64,000 nucleotides of DNA, taken from positions 248,001-312,000 of the forward strand of contig NZ_CAJZAI010000001.1 of NCBI RefSeq assembly GCF_914271435.1, read 5' to 3'. The position numbers were made by a program, and so were the translations under genes. Source of the stretch: Cupriavidus laharis. Its GTDB lineage: Bacteria > Pseudomonadota > Gammaproteobacteria > Burkholderiales > Burkholderiaceae. This document shows, piece by piece, positions 53,445 to 62,683 of this stretch (position 1 is its first letter; the number at the start of each line of letters is the position of its first letter). The notes beneath the pieces were generated by a model. It did not search any database, was not told the origin of the DNA, and saw nothing but the letters and a program-made list of their open reading frames with translations.

Positions 53445-54242
53445 ATGCAACGTCGCAACCTGCTGCAATGGATTCTCGGCGCCGCGCTTGGCGCCACGCT
53501 GGCTACCGGCGCGGTGGCCCAGGACAAGCCGATCAAGATCGGCGTCACCGGCGGCCCGCACGCCCAGATCATGGAACAGGTGAAGAAGGTCGCGGCCAAG
53601 GATGGCCTGAACATCCAGGTGGTGGAGTTCAGCGACTACGTGCAGCCCAATGCCGCGCTGGCCGCTGGCGACCTGGATGCCAACAGCTACCAGCACCTGC
53701 CGTACCTGGAAGCCCAGATGAAGGACCGTGGCTACAAGTTCGCGCATGTCGCCTTCACGGTCACGTTCCCGATGGGCGTGTATTCCAAGAAGATCAAGTC
53801 GCTCGACCAGCTCAAGCCGGGTGCGCGCGTCGGTGTGCCGAACGACCCGACCAACGGCGGCCGTGGCTTGCTGCTGCTGCAGAGCAAGGGGCTGATCAAG
53901 CTCAAGCCGAATGCCGGCCTGAAGGCAACGCCGCTGGACATCGTCGAGAACCCGAAGAAGATCCGCATCGTCGAACTGGATGCCGCGCAACTGCCGCGCT
54001 CGCTCGATGACCTGGACGCCGCAGCGATCAACGGCAACTACGCCGAATCGGCTGGCCTGTCGCCCACACGTGATGCAATCGCCATGGAAGGCCCCAAGGG
54101 CCCCTACGCGAACCTGATCGCCGTCCGCGAGGCCGACAAGAACAAGCCTTGGGTCGCCAAGCTGGTGAAGGCGTACCAGTCGCCGGAAATCAAGCAATAC
54201 ATCACTTCTACGTTCAAGGATTCGGTGATCACCGCCTGGTAG
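53445..54242 (+). CDS. metQ: Methionine-binding periplasmic protein
   Basis: A 265-residue NlpA-family binding protein for methionine. The mature protein starts near QDKPIKIGVTGGPHAQIMEQ and has VQPNAALAAGDLDANSYQHL and VPNDPTNGGRGLLLLQ. The signal peptide (QRRNLLQWILGAALGATLAT) has a twin-arginine-like RR and no lipobox cysteine, whereas E. coli MetQ is a lipoprotein. This one should be a soluble periplasmic protein, or held by the uncleaved signal. Last gene of metNIQ, followed by a hairpin. Confidence 0.92.
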   Translation: MQRRNLLQWILGAALGATLATGAVAQDKPIKIGVTGGPHAQIMEQVKKVAAKDGLNIQVVEFSDYVQPNAALAAGDLDANSYQHLPYLEAQMKDRGYKFAHVAFTVTFPMGVYSKKIKSLDQLKPGARVGVPNDPTNGGRGLLLLQSKGLIKLKPNAGLKATPLDIVENPKKIRIVELDAAQLPRSLDDLDAAAINGNYAESAGLSPTRDAIAMEGPKGPYANLIAVREADKNKPWVAKLVKAYQSPEIKQYITSTFKDSVITAW

Positions 54243-54316
54243 GTCGAGGATCTCATCCAATTCGACGATGTGCGTGCCGCCCGTGTTGCGGCACAATCAC
54301 CAGAGTGCAAGAAGCC

Positions 54317-54343
54317 TGCCGGGCTATGCCCGGCAAAATTTTG
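54317..54343 (+). terminator. Hairpin terminator after metQ
   Basis: An 8-bp stem (54317-54324 with 54328-54335) with a TAT loop, then AAATTTT. About 75 bp after the metQ stop. Confidence 0.6.
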
Positions 54344-54345
54344 CC

Positions 54346-54367
54346 TATAAAATAGTACGATCGTTCG
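54346..54367. promoter_or_regulatory. Promoter and TetR-type operator candidate of etfBA
   Basis: TATAAAAT (54346-54353) is a good -10 element. Immediately after it, TACGATCGTTCG includes the self-complementary ACGATCGT (54357-54364), resembling the centre of operators bound by TetR-family fatty-acid regulators. The site would overlap the transcription start of etfB, suiting repression. Confidence 0.5.
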
Positions 54368-54449
54368 AAAAATATGAGAGCCGCCAACCCGGTGGTTATA
54401 ATGACGAGCGGACAAATTTCTGACTATCAGCTATCAGTGGAGTGAGCGC

Positions 54450-55199
54450 ATGAAAGTACTCGTCGCAGTCAAGCGGGTGGTGGATTACAACGTGAAGGTG
54501 CGGGTCAAGGCCGACGGCACCGGCGTGGATCTGGCCAACGTCAAGATGAGCATGAACCCGTTCGACGAAATCGCCGTCGAAGAGGCCGTCCGCCTGAAGG
54601 AAGCGGGTGTTGTGACCGAAGTCATCGCCGTGTCGTGCGGCGTGGCGCAGTGCCAGGAAACCCTGCGCACGGCCATGGCCATCGGTGCCGACCGCGGCAT
54701 CCTGGTGGAGTCGAACGAGGACCTGCAGCCGCTGGCCGTGGCCAAGCTGCTGAAGGCGCTGATCGACAAGGAACAGCCGCAGCTGGTGATCCTGGGCAAG
54801 CAGGCCATCGACGACGATTCGAACCAGACCGGCCAGATGGTGGCTGCGCTGGCCGGCCTGCCGCAGGCGACCTTCGCCTCGAAGGTGGTCGTGGCCGACG
54901 GCAAGGCGTCGGTGACCCGTGAAGTCGATGGCGGCCTGGAAACCCTGTCGCTGAAGCTGCCGGCCGTGGTAACGACCGACCTGCGCCTGAACGAGCCGCG
55001 CTACGTCACGCTGCCGAACATCATGAAGGCCAAGAAGAAGCCGCTCGATACCGTCAAGCCGGAAGACCTCGGCGTGGACGTCAAGCCGCGCCTGTCGACC
55101 GTGAAGGTGGTCGAGCCTGCCAAGCGCAGCGCGGGTGTGATGGTGCCGGACGTCGCGACGCTGGTGCAGAAGCTGAAGAACGAAGCCAAGGTTATCTGA
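54450..55199 (+). CDS. etfB: Electron transfer flavoprotein beta subunit
   Basis: A 249-residue ETF beta chain that binds AMP and, with EtfA, carries electrons from acyl-CoA dehydrogenases to ETF-quinone oxidoreductase. Signatures: [60 protein letters not shown] and [20 protein letters not shown]. Start ATG follows GTGGAGTGAGCGC. 18 bp before etfA; one operon. Confidence 0.96.
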   Translation: MKVLVAVKRVVDYNVKVRVKADGTGVDLANVKMSMNPFDEIAVEEAVRLKEAGVVTEVIAVSCGVAQCQETLRTAMAIGADRGILVESNEDLQPLAVAKLLKALIDKEQPQLVILGKQAIDDDSNQTGQMVAALAGLPQATFASKVVVADGKASVTREVDGGLETLSLKLPAVVTTDLRLNEPRYVTLPNIMKAKKKPLDTVKPEDLGVDVKPRLSTVKVVEPAKRSAGVMVPDVATLVQKLKNEAKVI

Positions 55200-55217
55200 G
55201 CGCGGGGGAGATAGAAC

Positions 55218-56153
55218 ATGACTGCACTCGTCATTGCTGAACACGACAATCAATCGATCAAGGCCGCCACGCTGAACACCGTGACGGCAGCTGCCCAATG
55301 CGGCGGCGATGTCCACGTGCTGGTGGCTGGCGCCAACGCCGCTGCCGCTGCAGCCGCCGCCGCGAAGATCGCCGGCGTGTCGAAGGTGCTGCTGGCCGAC
55401 GCCGCCTACTTCGGCGACGGCCTGGCCGAGAACATCGCCGAGCAGGCGCTGGCCATCGCCAGCGACTACAGCCACATCCTGGCTCCGGCTACCCCGTACG
55501 GCAAGAACATCCTGCCGCGCGTGGCCGCCAAGCTGGACGTGGCCCAGATCTCGGAAATCTCCAAGGTCGATGCCCCGGACACCTTCGAGCGTCCGATCTA
55601 CGCCGGCAACGCCATCGCGACCGTGAAGTCCTCGGACAAGGTCAAGGTCATCACCGTGCGCGGCACCGCGTTTGACGCCGCTGCCGCCGAAGGCGGTTCG
55701 GCTGCCGTGGAAAACCTGCCGGCCGTGGCCGACGCCGGTGTGTCGCAGTTTGTTTCGCGCGAAGTTGCCAAGAGCGACCGTCCGGAACTGACCGCCGCCA
55801 AGATCATCGTCTCGGGTGGCCGCGGCGTGGGTTCGGGCGAGAACTACACCAAGGTGCTGACCCCGCTGGCCGACAAGCTGGGCGCCGCGCTGGGCGCTTC
55901 GCGCGCGGCCGTGGACGCTGGCTTCGTGCCGAACGACTACCAGGTCGGCCAGACCGGCAAGATCGTCGCGCCGCAGTTGTACATCGCCGTCGGTATCTCG
56001 GGCGCGATCCAGCATCTGGCCGGCATGAAGGATTCCAAGGTGATCGTCGCGATCAACAAGGACGCCGAAGCCCCGATCTTCTCGGTGGCCGACTACGGCC
56101 TGGTGGGTGACCTGAACACCGTGGTGCCGGAGCTGGTTGCGGCACTGGGCTGA
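55218..56153 (+). CDS. etfA: Electron transfer flavoprotein alpha subunit
   Basis: A 311-residue ETF alpha chain with the FAD-binding C-terminal domain: [60 protein letters not shown] and [20 protein letters not shown]. The N-terminal domain pairs with EtfB. GGGGGAG precedes the ATG. A terminator-like hairpin at 56197-56231 separates it from the acyl-CoA dehydrogenase, which it presumably serves. Confidence 0.96.
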   Translation: MTALVIAEHDNQSIKAATLNTVTAAAQCGGDVHVLVAGANAAAAAAAAAKIAGVSKVLLADAAYFGDGLAENIAEQALAIASDYSHILAPATPYGKNILPRVAAKLDVAQISEISKVDAPDTFERPIYAGNAIATVKSSDKVKVITVRGTAFDAAAAEGGSAAVENLPAVADAGVSQFVSREVAKSDRPELTAAKIIVSGGRGVGSGENYTKVLTPLADKLGAALGASRAAVDAGFVPNDYQVGQTGKIVAPQLYIAVGISGAIQHLAGMKDSKVIVAINKDAEAPIFSVADYGLVGDLNTVVPELVAALG

Positions 56154-56196
56154 TATATCGCCGGCCCTTGCGGCCGGCCCCGCAGAGATGCTGCAT

Positions 56197-56231
56197 AAGC
56201 CGTTCCGGGCGTGTCCCGCGAACGGCTTTTT
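56197..56231 (+). terminator. Terminator between etfA and acyl-CoA dehydrogenase
   Basis: A 9-bp stem (56197-56205 with 56220-56228) closing a GC-rich loop, ending in TTTTT. Expression of the downstream gene may then rely on readthrough or its own promoter. Confidence 0.75.
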
Positions 56232-56252
56232 CATACACGTTTGGAGACATCG

Positions 56253-58037
56253 ATGACCTACCGCGCACCGCTCAAGGACATGCTGTTCGTGATGAACGAG
56301 CTGGCGGGGCTGGAAGCCGTGAGCCAGTTGCCAGGCTTTGAGGAAGCCACGCCGGAAACAGCCCAGGCCGTACTGGAAGAGGCGGCCAAGTTCAACGAAC
56401 AGGTGGTGGCACCGCTCAACCGCGCGGGCGACCTCGACCCCAGCAGCTGGAAGGATGGCGTGGTCACCACCACGCCGGGCTTCAAGGAGGCGTTCCGCCA
56501 GTTCGGCGAGGGCGGCTGGCAAGGCGTGCTGCATCCTCAGGAATTCGAGGGTCAGGGCCTGCCCAAGCTGGTTGCCACGGCCTGCAACGAAATGCTCAAC
56601 AGTGCAAACCTGTCGTTCGCGCTGTGCCCGTTGCTGACCGACGGCGCCATCGAGGCGCTGCTGACGGCTGGCTCCGACGAGCAGAAGGCCACTTTCCTGC
56701 CGAAGCTGATCTCCGGCGAGTGGACCGGCACCATGAACCTGACCGAGCCGCAGGCCGGTTCGGACCTGGCTGCGGTGCGCACGCGTGCCGAGCCGCAGGG
56801 CGACGGCACCTACAAGGTCTTTGGCACCAAGATCTTCATCACCTACGGCGAGCACGACATGGTGGACAACATCGTCCACCTCGTGCTGGCGCGCACGCCG
56901 AATGCGCCGGAAGGCGTGAAGGGCATCTCGCTTTTCATCGTGCCCAAGTTCTTGGTCAATGCGGACGGCTCCACCGGCGCGCGCAACGACGTGCATTGCG
57001 TGTCGATCGAGCACAAGCTGGGCATCAAGGCCAGCCCGACCGCAGTGCTGCAGTTCGGTGACCACGGCGGCGCCATCGGTACGCTGGTGGGAGAAGAGAA
57101 TCGCGGCCTGGAGTACATGTTCATCATGATGAACTCGGCGCGCTTCGCGGTCGGCATGCAGGGCATCGCGGTCTCCGAGCGCGCCTACCAGCAGGCCGTG
57201 GTCTATGCGCGCGAGCGTGTGCAGAGCCGCCCGGTCGATGGTTCGGCGCGCGAGGCGGTGACGATCATCCATCACCCCGACGTCAAGCGCATGCTGATGA
57301 CGATGCGCGGCCTGATCGAGGGCGCCCGTTCGGTGGCCTATGTGGCCGCAGCCACTTGCGATGCCGCGCACAATCACCCGGACGAGGCCGTGCGCAAGCA
57401 GAAGCAGGCGGTCTACGAGTTCCTGGTGCCCATCGTGAAGGGCTGGAGCACGGAGCTGTCGATCGATGTGACCAGCCTTGGCGTGCAGGTGCACGGCGGC
57501 ATGGGCTTTATCGAGGAAACCGGCGCGGCCCAGCACTACCGCGATGCGCGCATCCTGCCGATCTACGAAGGCACCACCGCCATCCAGGCGAACGACCTGG
57601 TTGGTCGCAAGACGGTGCGTGACGGCGGCGCGGTGGCGCGCGCCATCTGCGCCAGCATTGCCGAAACCGAAACCGCCCTGGGCAAGCACGGCGGTGCCGC
57701 TTTCACGGCCGTGCAGGCGCAACTGGCCAAGGGCCGCGCCGCGCTGGAGGCCGTCGTCAAGTTCGTCGTCGCCAATGCAAAGTCGGACCCGAACGCAGTG
57801 TTTGCCGGTAGCGTGCCTTACCTGAAGCTGTGCGGCATCGTGTTCTCGGGCTGGCAGTTTGGCCGCGCGATGCTGGCCGCGGATGCGAAGCGTGCGGAGG
57901 ATCCTGGCTTCCATGACGCCAAGATCGCGACGGCGCACTTTTTCGCGGAGCACATCCTGTCGCAGGCGTCGGCGCTGCGCGATGCCGTCGTCGCGGGTTC
58001 CGCGCCGGTGAACGCCGTCTCGCCCGAGCAGTTCTGA
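56253..58037 (+). CDS. Acyl-CoA dehydrogenase (long, C-terminally extended family)
   Basis: A 594-residue FAD enzyme introducing a double bond into acyl-CoA, handing electrons to ETF. Family segments: TGTMNLTEPQAGSDLAAVRT, FITYGEHDMVDNIVHLVLAR, VQVHGGMGFIEETGAAQHYR and IYEGTTAIQANDLVGRKTVR. The glutamate in IYEGTT is the position where many ACADs carry the catalytic base. Residues 470-590 form the C-terminal extension (Acyl-CoA_dh_C type) of this subfamily. ATG at 56253 with GGAG upstream; the upstream frame lies in the terminator. Chain-length preference unknown. Confidence 0.93.
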   Translation: MTYRAPLKDMLFVMNELAGLEAVSQLPGFEEATPETAQAVLEEAAKFNEQVVAPLNRAGDLDPSSWKDGVVTTTPGFKEAFRQFGEGGWQGVLHPQEFEGQGLPKLVATACNEMLNSANLSFALCPLLTDGAIEALLTAGSDEQKATFLPKLISGEWTGTMNLTEPQAGSDLAAVRTRAEPQGDGTYKVFGTKIFITYGEHDMVDNIVHLVLARTPNAPEGVKGISLFIVPKFLVNADGSTGARNDVHCVSIEHKLGIKASPTAVLQFGDHGGAIGTLVGEENRGLEYMFIMMNSARFAVGMQGIAVSERAYQQAVVYARERVQSRPVDGSAREAVTIIHHPDVKRMLMTMRGLIEGARSVAYVAAATCDAAHNHPDEAVRKQKQAVYEFLVPIVKGWSTELSIDVTSLGVQVHGGMGFIEETGAAQHYRDARILPIYEGTTAIQANDLVGRKTVRDGGAVARAICASIAETETALGKHGGAAFTAVQAQLAKGRAALEAVVKFVVANAKSDPNAVFAGSVPYLKLCGIVFSGWQFGRAMLAADAKRAEDPGFHDAKIATAHFFAEHILSQASALRDAVVAGSAPVNAVSPEQF

Positions 58038-58057
58038 TCGGGCGGTTTCCGGCAAAC

Positions 58058-58088
58058 AAAAAGGGCGGCCCGTGGGGTCGCCCTTTTT
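58058..58088. terminator. Bidirectional terminator between acyl-CoA dehydrogenase and dadA
   Basis: A 10-bp stem (58058-58067 with 58079-58088), A-run before and T-run after, so it can work both ways between the convergent genes. The preceding 17 bases 58050-58066 are identical to those at 4234-4250. Confidence 0.85.
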
Positions 58089-58115
58089 GCTGAGCAGGCC
58101 GTTGCGGCCGGCGGA

Positions 58116-59420
58116 TCAGGCCGTCGCGGGGCGCGGCACGCCGTGCGTGCGCTGCGGCTTCAGATAGCGCCCGACCGACAGGTCGTCCGCGCGGATCGCC
58201 GGCGACTTGCCCGACACCAGGTCGGACAGCAGCTTGCCGGAGCCGCAGGCCATGGTCCAGCCAAGCGTGCCATGGCCGGTGTTGAGCCACAGGCCGCGCA
58301 CCTGCGTCGGGCCGACGATCGGCGTACCGTCCGGGGTCATCGGGCGCAGGCCGGTCCAGAAGGTGGCCTCGCTGACGTCGCCGGCGCCCGGAAACAGGTC
58401 GGTCACGACGTGCTCCAGCGTGCGGCGCTTGGCCGGATCAAGCGAACGGTCATAGCCGACGATCTGCGCCATGCCGCCCACGCGGATGCGGTCCTCGAAA
58501 CGCGTGATCGCGACCTTGTAGGTTTCGTCAAGGACAGTCGATACAGGGCTGCGCGTAGCGTCGGTCATCGGCACGGTGATCGAGAAGCCCTTGAGCGGAT
58601 AGACCGGCAGGTTCGACATGCCGTGCAGGAACGGCTTGACGAGCTGCGTCGACCAGCTCCCCAACGCCACCACGACGAGGTCGGCCGCCATCGGCTCGCC
58701 GTCTACCACGGCGCCTGTCACGGCGTTGCCCTGCGTCATCAGGTTGTTGATCGAGCGGCTGTACAGGAACTTGACGCCCAGCGCCTCGGCCATGGCTGCC
58801 AGCTGTCGGGTAAACAGCTGGCAGTCGCCGGTTTCATCGTTAGGCAGGCGCAGGCCGCCAGTCAGCTTGTGGCTGACAGCGGCCAGCGCCGGTTCGCTCG
58901 CGGCGAGTTCTTCGCGCGAAAGCAACTGGTAGGGCACGCCGGCTTCCTCGAGCACGGCGATGTCCTTGGCCGCGCCGTCGAGTTGGTCCTGCGTGCGGAA
59001 CACCTGCAATGTGCCTTGCTGGCGCCCTTCATAGGCGATGCCGGTCTCGGTGCGCAGGGCACGGATGCAGTCGCGGCTGTATTCCGCCAGCCGCACCATG
59101 CGCTCCTTGTTGACGGCATAGCGCTCGGCGCTGCAGTTCTGCAGCATCTGCCACATCCATTGCAGCTGGAACAGGGTGCCGTCGGGGCGGATGCTCAGCG
59201 GCGCGTGTTCCTGGAACATCCACTTGATGGCTTTCAGCGGTACGCCCGGAGCCGCCCATGGCGACGCGTAGCCGGGCGAGATCTGCCCGGCGTTGGCAAA
59301 GCTGGTGCCAAGCGCGGGGCCAGCCTCGCGGTCGACAACGGTCACTTCATGACCGGCCTTGGCCAGATACCACGCACTGGTGACGCCGATGACGCCACTG
59401 CCAAGTACGAGAACGCGCAT
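58116..59420 (-). CDS. dadA: D-amino-acid dehydrogenase small subunit
   Basis: A 434-residue FAD flavoprotein that oxidises D-alanine and other D-amino acids. FAD motif [20 protein letters not shown] (3-22), [34 protein letters not shown] and the C-terminal [20 protein letters not shown] fit canonical DadA better than the paralog at 190-1467. Divergent from an Lrp-type regulator across about 110 bp, the classic dadR-dadA setting, so induction by alanine or leucine is likely. No racemase gene (dadX) is adjacent. Confidence 0.94.
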   Translation of the reverse strand: MRVLVLGSGVIGVTSAWYLAKAGHEVTVVDREAGPALGTSFANAGQISPGYASPWAAPGVPLKAIKWMFQEHAPLSIRPDGTLFQLQWMWQMLQNCSAERYAVNKERMVRLAEYSRDCIRALRTETGIAYEGRQQGTLQVFRTQDQLDGAAKDIAVLEEAGVPYQLLSREELAASEPALAAVSHKLTGGLRLPNDETGDCQLFTRQLAAMAEALGVKFLYSRSINNLMTQGNAVTGAVVDGEPMAADLVVVALGSWSTQLVKPFLHGMSNLPVYPLKGFSITVPMTDATRSPVSTVLDETYKVAITRFEDRIRVGGMAQIVGYDRSLDPAKRRTLEHVVTDLFPGAGDVSEATFWTGLRPMTPDGTPIVGPTQVRGLWLNTGHGTLGWTMACGSGKLLSDLVSGKSPAIRADDLSVGRYLKPQRTHGVPRPATA

Positions 59421-59530
59421 GTTTCAGGGGCTCCTAACCAGGATGTCAGGGGATTGAAGGATTTGTCTCTATACTATTGAAACTAATCCAGTCATAGTTT
59501 TCGAATTTCTCAGGAAAACAGGAATAAATC

Positions 59531-60034
59531 ATGAGAACGAGTCGCCAGCCCGTGCGTGCCCTTGACCGGCTCGACCGCAAGATCCTGATGCTGCTGCAGG
59601 CGGACGGCCGGATGTCGATGAAGGACCTGGCCGAGGCGGTCGGGCTGACCATCACGCCATGCATCGAGCGGGTCAAGCGCATGGAGCGCGATGGTGTCAT
59701 CATGGGGTACTACGCAAGGCTCAACCCGACCCTGCTCGGCAGCGCGCTGCTGGTGTTCGTGGAGATCTCGCTGGGGAACAAGTCGGGCAATATGTTCGAG
59801 CAGTTCCGCCGCGAAGTCCTGCGGATTCCCGAAGTGCTCGAGTGCCACTTGGTCTCGGGGGACTTCGACTACCTGATCAAGGCCCGTATCCGCGAGATCG
59901 GCGAGTACCGGCGTCTGCTCGGCGACATCCTGCTGCAGTTGCCGGGCGCCGCGCAGTCGAAGAGCTATGTGGTGATGGAGGAGATCAAGGAGACGCTGGC
60001 CATCTCCGTGGAGGAGAAGGCGCAGCCAGCCTGA
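59531..60034 (+). CDS. Lrp/AsnC-family transcriptional regulator
   Basis: A 167-residue regulator with N-terminal helix-turn-helix (LDRLDRKILMLLQADGRMSM, KDLAEAVGLTITPCIERVKR) and a C-terminal RAM ligand-binding domain (LLVFVEISLGNKSG, CHLVSGDFDYLIKARI). It diverges from dadA, so is probably DadR-like, controlling D-amino-acid use in response to an amino acid. Its stop is two bases before the radical SAM gene start; the two may be co-transcribed. Confidence 0.9.
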   Translation: MRTSRQPVRALDRLDRKILMLLQADGRMSMKDLAEAVGLTITPCIERVKRMERDGVIMGYYARLNPTLLGSALLVFVEISLGNKSGNMFEQFRREVLRIPEVLECHLVSGDFDYLIKARIREIGEYRRLLGDILLQLPGAAQSKSYVVMEEIKETLAISVEEKAQPA

Positions 60035-60036
60035 CG

Positions 60037-61305
60037 ATGAGACGTTTCCTGCCGGATTCCGCCCCCGATCCGCACGGTGCGCTGCACCGCGAAGGCGATG
60101 CCGGCGATACCGGTGCCGCGGAAAGCGTTCGTCCGTTGGTGGTGCGCAAGGGGCGCGGCGCGGTCAGCAATATCCAGGGCCGGTACGAACGGGACCAGCG
60201 CGAGCCGTTTGACGACGGCTGGGGGGCGCCGGGTAACGACGAGGGCACCAGTGTCAACGACGCCGGCGCCGTGGCGGCGACCCGCAAGTCCGTCATTCCG
60301 ATCGTCCCGGCTGACCCGGCTGACACAGGGCCGCTCGCTCCGCTGCGTACTGAGGTCACCATCGAGCGGGCACGCTCCATCCTCACGCGCAATGCGTCGC
60401 CGGATATTCCGTTCGATGTTTCGCTGAATCCGTACCGCGGCTGTGAGCACGGCTGCATTTATTGCTTTGCCCGGCCTACGCACGCCTACCTGGACCTCTC
60501 GCCCGGGCTGGATTTCGAAACCCGCCTGTATGCCAAGACCAATGCCGCCGAACGGCTGCGCGAGGCCCTGAGCCGGCCATCCTACCGTTGCCAGACGATT
60601 GCGCTCGGCGTCAACACCGACGCGTACCAGCCGATCGAGCGTAAGTATGGCGTGACGCGTGGCATCCTCGAGGTACTCAGTGCCTGCGATCATCCGGTGG
60701 CGCTGATCACGAAGTCTTCGCTGATCGAGCGCGATATCGACCTGTTGGCGCCCATGGCGGCCAAGGGGCTGGCCGTTGCAGCCGTGACGCTAACCACGCT
60801 TGATGCTGCCATCGCCCGCACGCTGGAGCCGCGAGCCGCCACGCCGTCGCGCCGCCTGCGCACGATCCGCGCCTTGTCCGAGGCTGGCATCCCGGTTGGC
60901 GTCAGCATTGCGCCGGTGATTCCTTTCATCACCGAACCCGACATGGAGCGCGTGCTGGAAGCCGCGCGTGAAGCTGGCGCGGTCTACGCCAACTACATCG
61001 TGCTGAGGCTGCCGTGGGAGGTCCGCCCGCTGTTCGAGGAGTGGCTGCAGGCCCATTTTCCGGACCGTGCCGAGCGGGTGATGAACCGCGTGCGTGACAT
61101 GCGCGCGGGCAAAGCCTATGACGCCAGCTTTGCCACACGCATGCGCGGGACAGGGGTGTGGGCCGATCTGATGCGCCAGCGTTTCTACAAGGCGGCAGAC
61201 CGGCTGGGATACCGTTACAACCGATTCGAGCTCGATACTTCGCGATTCCGCGTGCCGCCGAGTTGGGCAGCCGGCGCGGACGACGCGCAGGGCACCTTGT
61301 TCTGA
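60037..61305 (+). CDS. PA0069-family radical SAM protein
   Basis: A 422-residue radical SAM protein of the PA0069/SplB-like family. The cluster motif NPYRGCEHGCIYCFARPTHA holds three cysteines (136, 140, 143) for a 4Fe-4S cluster; the SPL-like KYGVTRGILEVLSACDHPVA and LIERDIDLLA follow. About 100 residues before this are low-complexity except VRKGRGAVSNIQGRYERDQR, which is conserved in the family. The reaction is not known to me. The ATG at 60037 lies two bases past the regulator's stop. Confidence 0.88.
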   Translation: MRRFLPDSAPDPHGALHREGDAGDTGAAESVRPLVVRKGRGAVSNIQGRYERDQREPFDDGWGAPGNDEGTSVNDAGAVAATRKSVIPIVPADPADTGPLAPLRTEVTIERARSILTRNASPDIPFDVSLNPYRGCEHGCIYCFARPTHAYLDLSPGLDFETRLYAKTNAAERLREALSRPSYRCQTIALGVNTDAYQPIERKYGVTRGILEVLSACDHPVALITKSSLIERDIDLLAPMAAKGLAVAAVTLTTLDAAIARTLEPRAATPSRRLRTIRALSEAGIPVGVSIAPVIPFITEPDMERVLEAAREAGAVYANYIVLRLPWEVRPLFEEWLQAHFPDRAERVMNRVRDMRAGKAYDASFATRMRGTGVWADLMRQRFYKAADRLGYRYNRFELDTSRFRVPPSWAAGADDAQGTLF

Positions 61306-61445
61306 GTGCCGGCGGCCGCTTCCTGGTCGCCGATCATGCTGCTTGCCAACTCCAGTGCGGCCCTGGCGCGGGCCGCGGGGAGCCCCGAGGACAGCGCGAG
61401 CCGGACTGCGATGGCCGCCAGGCGTCCTTCTTCATAAGTAGGCAT
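61215..61445 (-). CDS. Hypothetical small protein overlapping the radical SAM gene
   Basis: A 76-residue frame beginning MPTYEEGRLAAIAVRLALSS with an AAGGAGC ribosome site 10 bases upstream, good evidence for a start. The first 45 residues (through ELASSMIGDQEAAAG) form amphipathic helices. The rest lies antisense to the end of the radical SAM gene and is less protein-like. Convergent overlap is 91 bp. No family recognised. It could end differently in related genomes. Confidence 0.45.
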   Translation of the reverse strand: MPTYEEGRLAAIAVRLALSSGLPAARARAALELASSMIGDQEAAAGTQNKVPCASSAPAAQLGGTRNREVSSSNRL

Positions 61446-61669
61446 GTCAGTCTTGCTCCTTTGCGCGGACGGTGTCATGGCCGGCCGGGCGGATTGCCGC
61501 CGGAGGCCCGGCGGTTTTTCCAGTATGGGCGATTTGCTCAGAAGGGAAACCCGTCATCGGCCACGTTTTGCGCGCGGACAAGTCGGGTGCGGACTGGTCT
61601 CCGGCCAGTGCCGGAGCCTGGCGCGGTTACGCGCAGCAGCCCGTGTGGCGCCTGTGCGCCTTCTTGTGC

Positions 61670-62164
61670 TTACTGCGACAGGGCGCGCGCCGCTTCCACC
61701 TGCGATTCGAAGAAGGTCTGGAAGCTGATGGCAAGCCCGGCCATCAGCAGGCCGGTGCCGATCAGCAGCGACAGGATCACCAGGATCACCACAGGCCAAC
61801 CCGAACGCGTGGGCATGCCGCCCGGGTTGAAACGGGCATCCCATTTGTCGTCCGGACGCAGGCCATAGACGATCGCGGCCAGGAAGGCGCTGATCACCGA
61901 TGTGCCGCCGGCCACGGCAAACGTCCAGTTCCATGCGGGGGAGCCTGCCTCCGTCACCATCGAGGCAACGCCGATTGCGCCGGCCAGCGTAGCCAGCAGG
62001 TGCAGCCAGCCATACTGGTCGCGCCATCCGCCAAGGTAGAACCGGTGCGCGCCGACGCTGCCCAGCAGGAAGGCAAGCGTCACCGTCAGCAGCTTCGATC
62101 TGGACCGCGTGGAGGACGCGGCGGTGGGCCGGGATGCTTGTGATGCTTGGCTGGCTGCAGGCAT
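61670..62164 (-). CDS. TM2 domain membrane protein
   Basis: A 164-residue inner-membrane protein with a TM2 domain (KLLTVTLAFLLGSVGAHRFY, then LGGWRDQYGWLHLLA) and further hydrophobic stretches up to about residue 155, total about four spans. The N-terminus (SQASQASRPTAASSTRSRSK) is low-complexity and cytoplasmic. TM2 protein function is generally unknown. Start ATG at 62164. Confidence 0.82.
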   Translation of the reverse strand: MPAASQASQASRPTAASSTRSRSKLLTVTLAFLLGSVGAHRFYLGGWRDQYGWLHLLATLAGAIGVASMVTEAGSPAWNWTFAVAGGTSVISAFLAAIVYGLRPDDKWDARFNPGGMPTRSGWPVVILVILSLLIGTGLLMAGLAISFQTFFESQVEAARALSQ

Positions 62165-62305
62165 GGGGCAATGTGGCGAAGGGATGCCGGCGGATGCCGC
62201 CGGCAGCGGTTCAATGGGACTCGACCGGCAGCGGGTGCCAGCCGGGACACATTGTACGATGCCGCCCGGTTACCTTGCGCAGCGTGAGATTACAGCGCAG
62301 GCCAG

Positions 62306-62464
62306 CTAACGCCAGCCCGAAGGGAAGAGGCTATGGAAGAGGGCGCTTGCATGCACGCTGATGCGAGTCTCGCCATACAGCACAAGCGTCAATAACAGCA
62401 TGAAAAGTATCGATAGCGACAGTTGTCCGGCGTGCTCGGCCAAGTCGCTCAACAGGCGGGTCAT
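62306..62464 (-). CDS. Possible small membrane protein
   Basis: A 52-residue frame, MTRLLSDLAEHAGQLSLSIL then FMLLLTLVLYGETRISVHAS, with one clear transmembrane span and a GAGG-type ribosome site. Too short for composition to be decisive and no family is recognised, but the start signal and hydrophobic span together favour a real gene. Confidence 0.4.
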   Translation of the reverse strand: MTRLLSDLAEHAGQLSLSILFMLLLTLVLYGETRISVHASALFHSLFPSGWR

Positions 62465-62683
62465 GACAGGCCTCGGCAGTTTGCTGGGTCTTGCTGTGGA
62501 GGCTGCGCCCGGCTGTTTTCCCGGCCTTGCAGGAGGTGCCGGGCAGAGGCAAGTCAGTTTGGTATGCCGTCTGCACAGGGCGGTACGCTGCGGGGTTCCG
62601 GGCAGCGTCGGGCGACAGCCTGTGCGCGCGTTGGAGGCGCACTCAAATAGTGACAGCAATCAGCCGGACGAGTTCCGCTGTGC

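Noticed and set aside
54396..58055. A 1219-codon open frame on the minus strand
   Set aside because: Antisense to etfB, etfA and the acyl-CoA dehydrogenase, with the same His/Arg/Gln-rich composition. A product of codon bias, not a gene.
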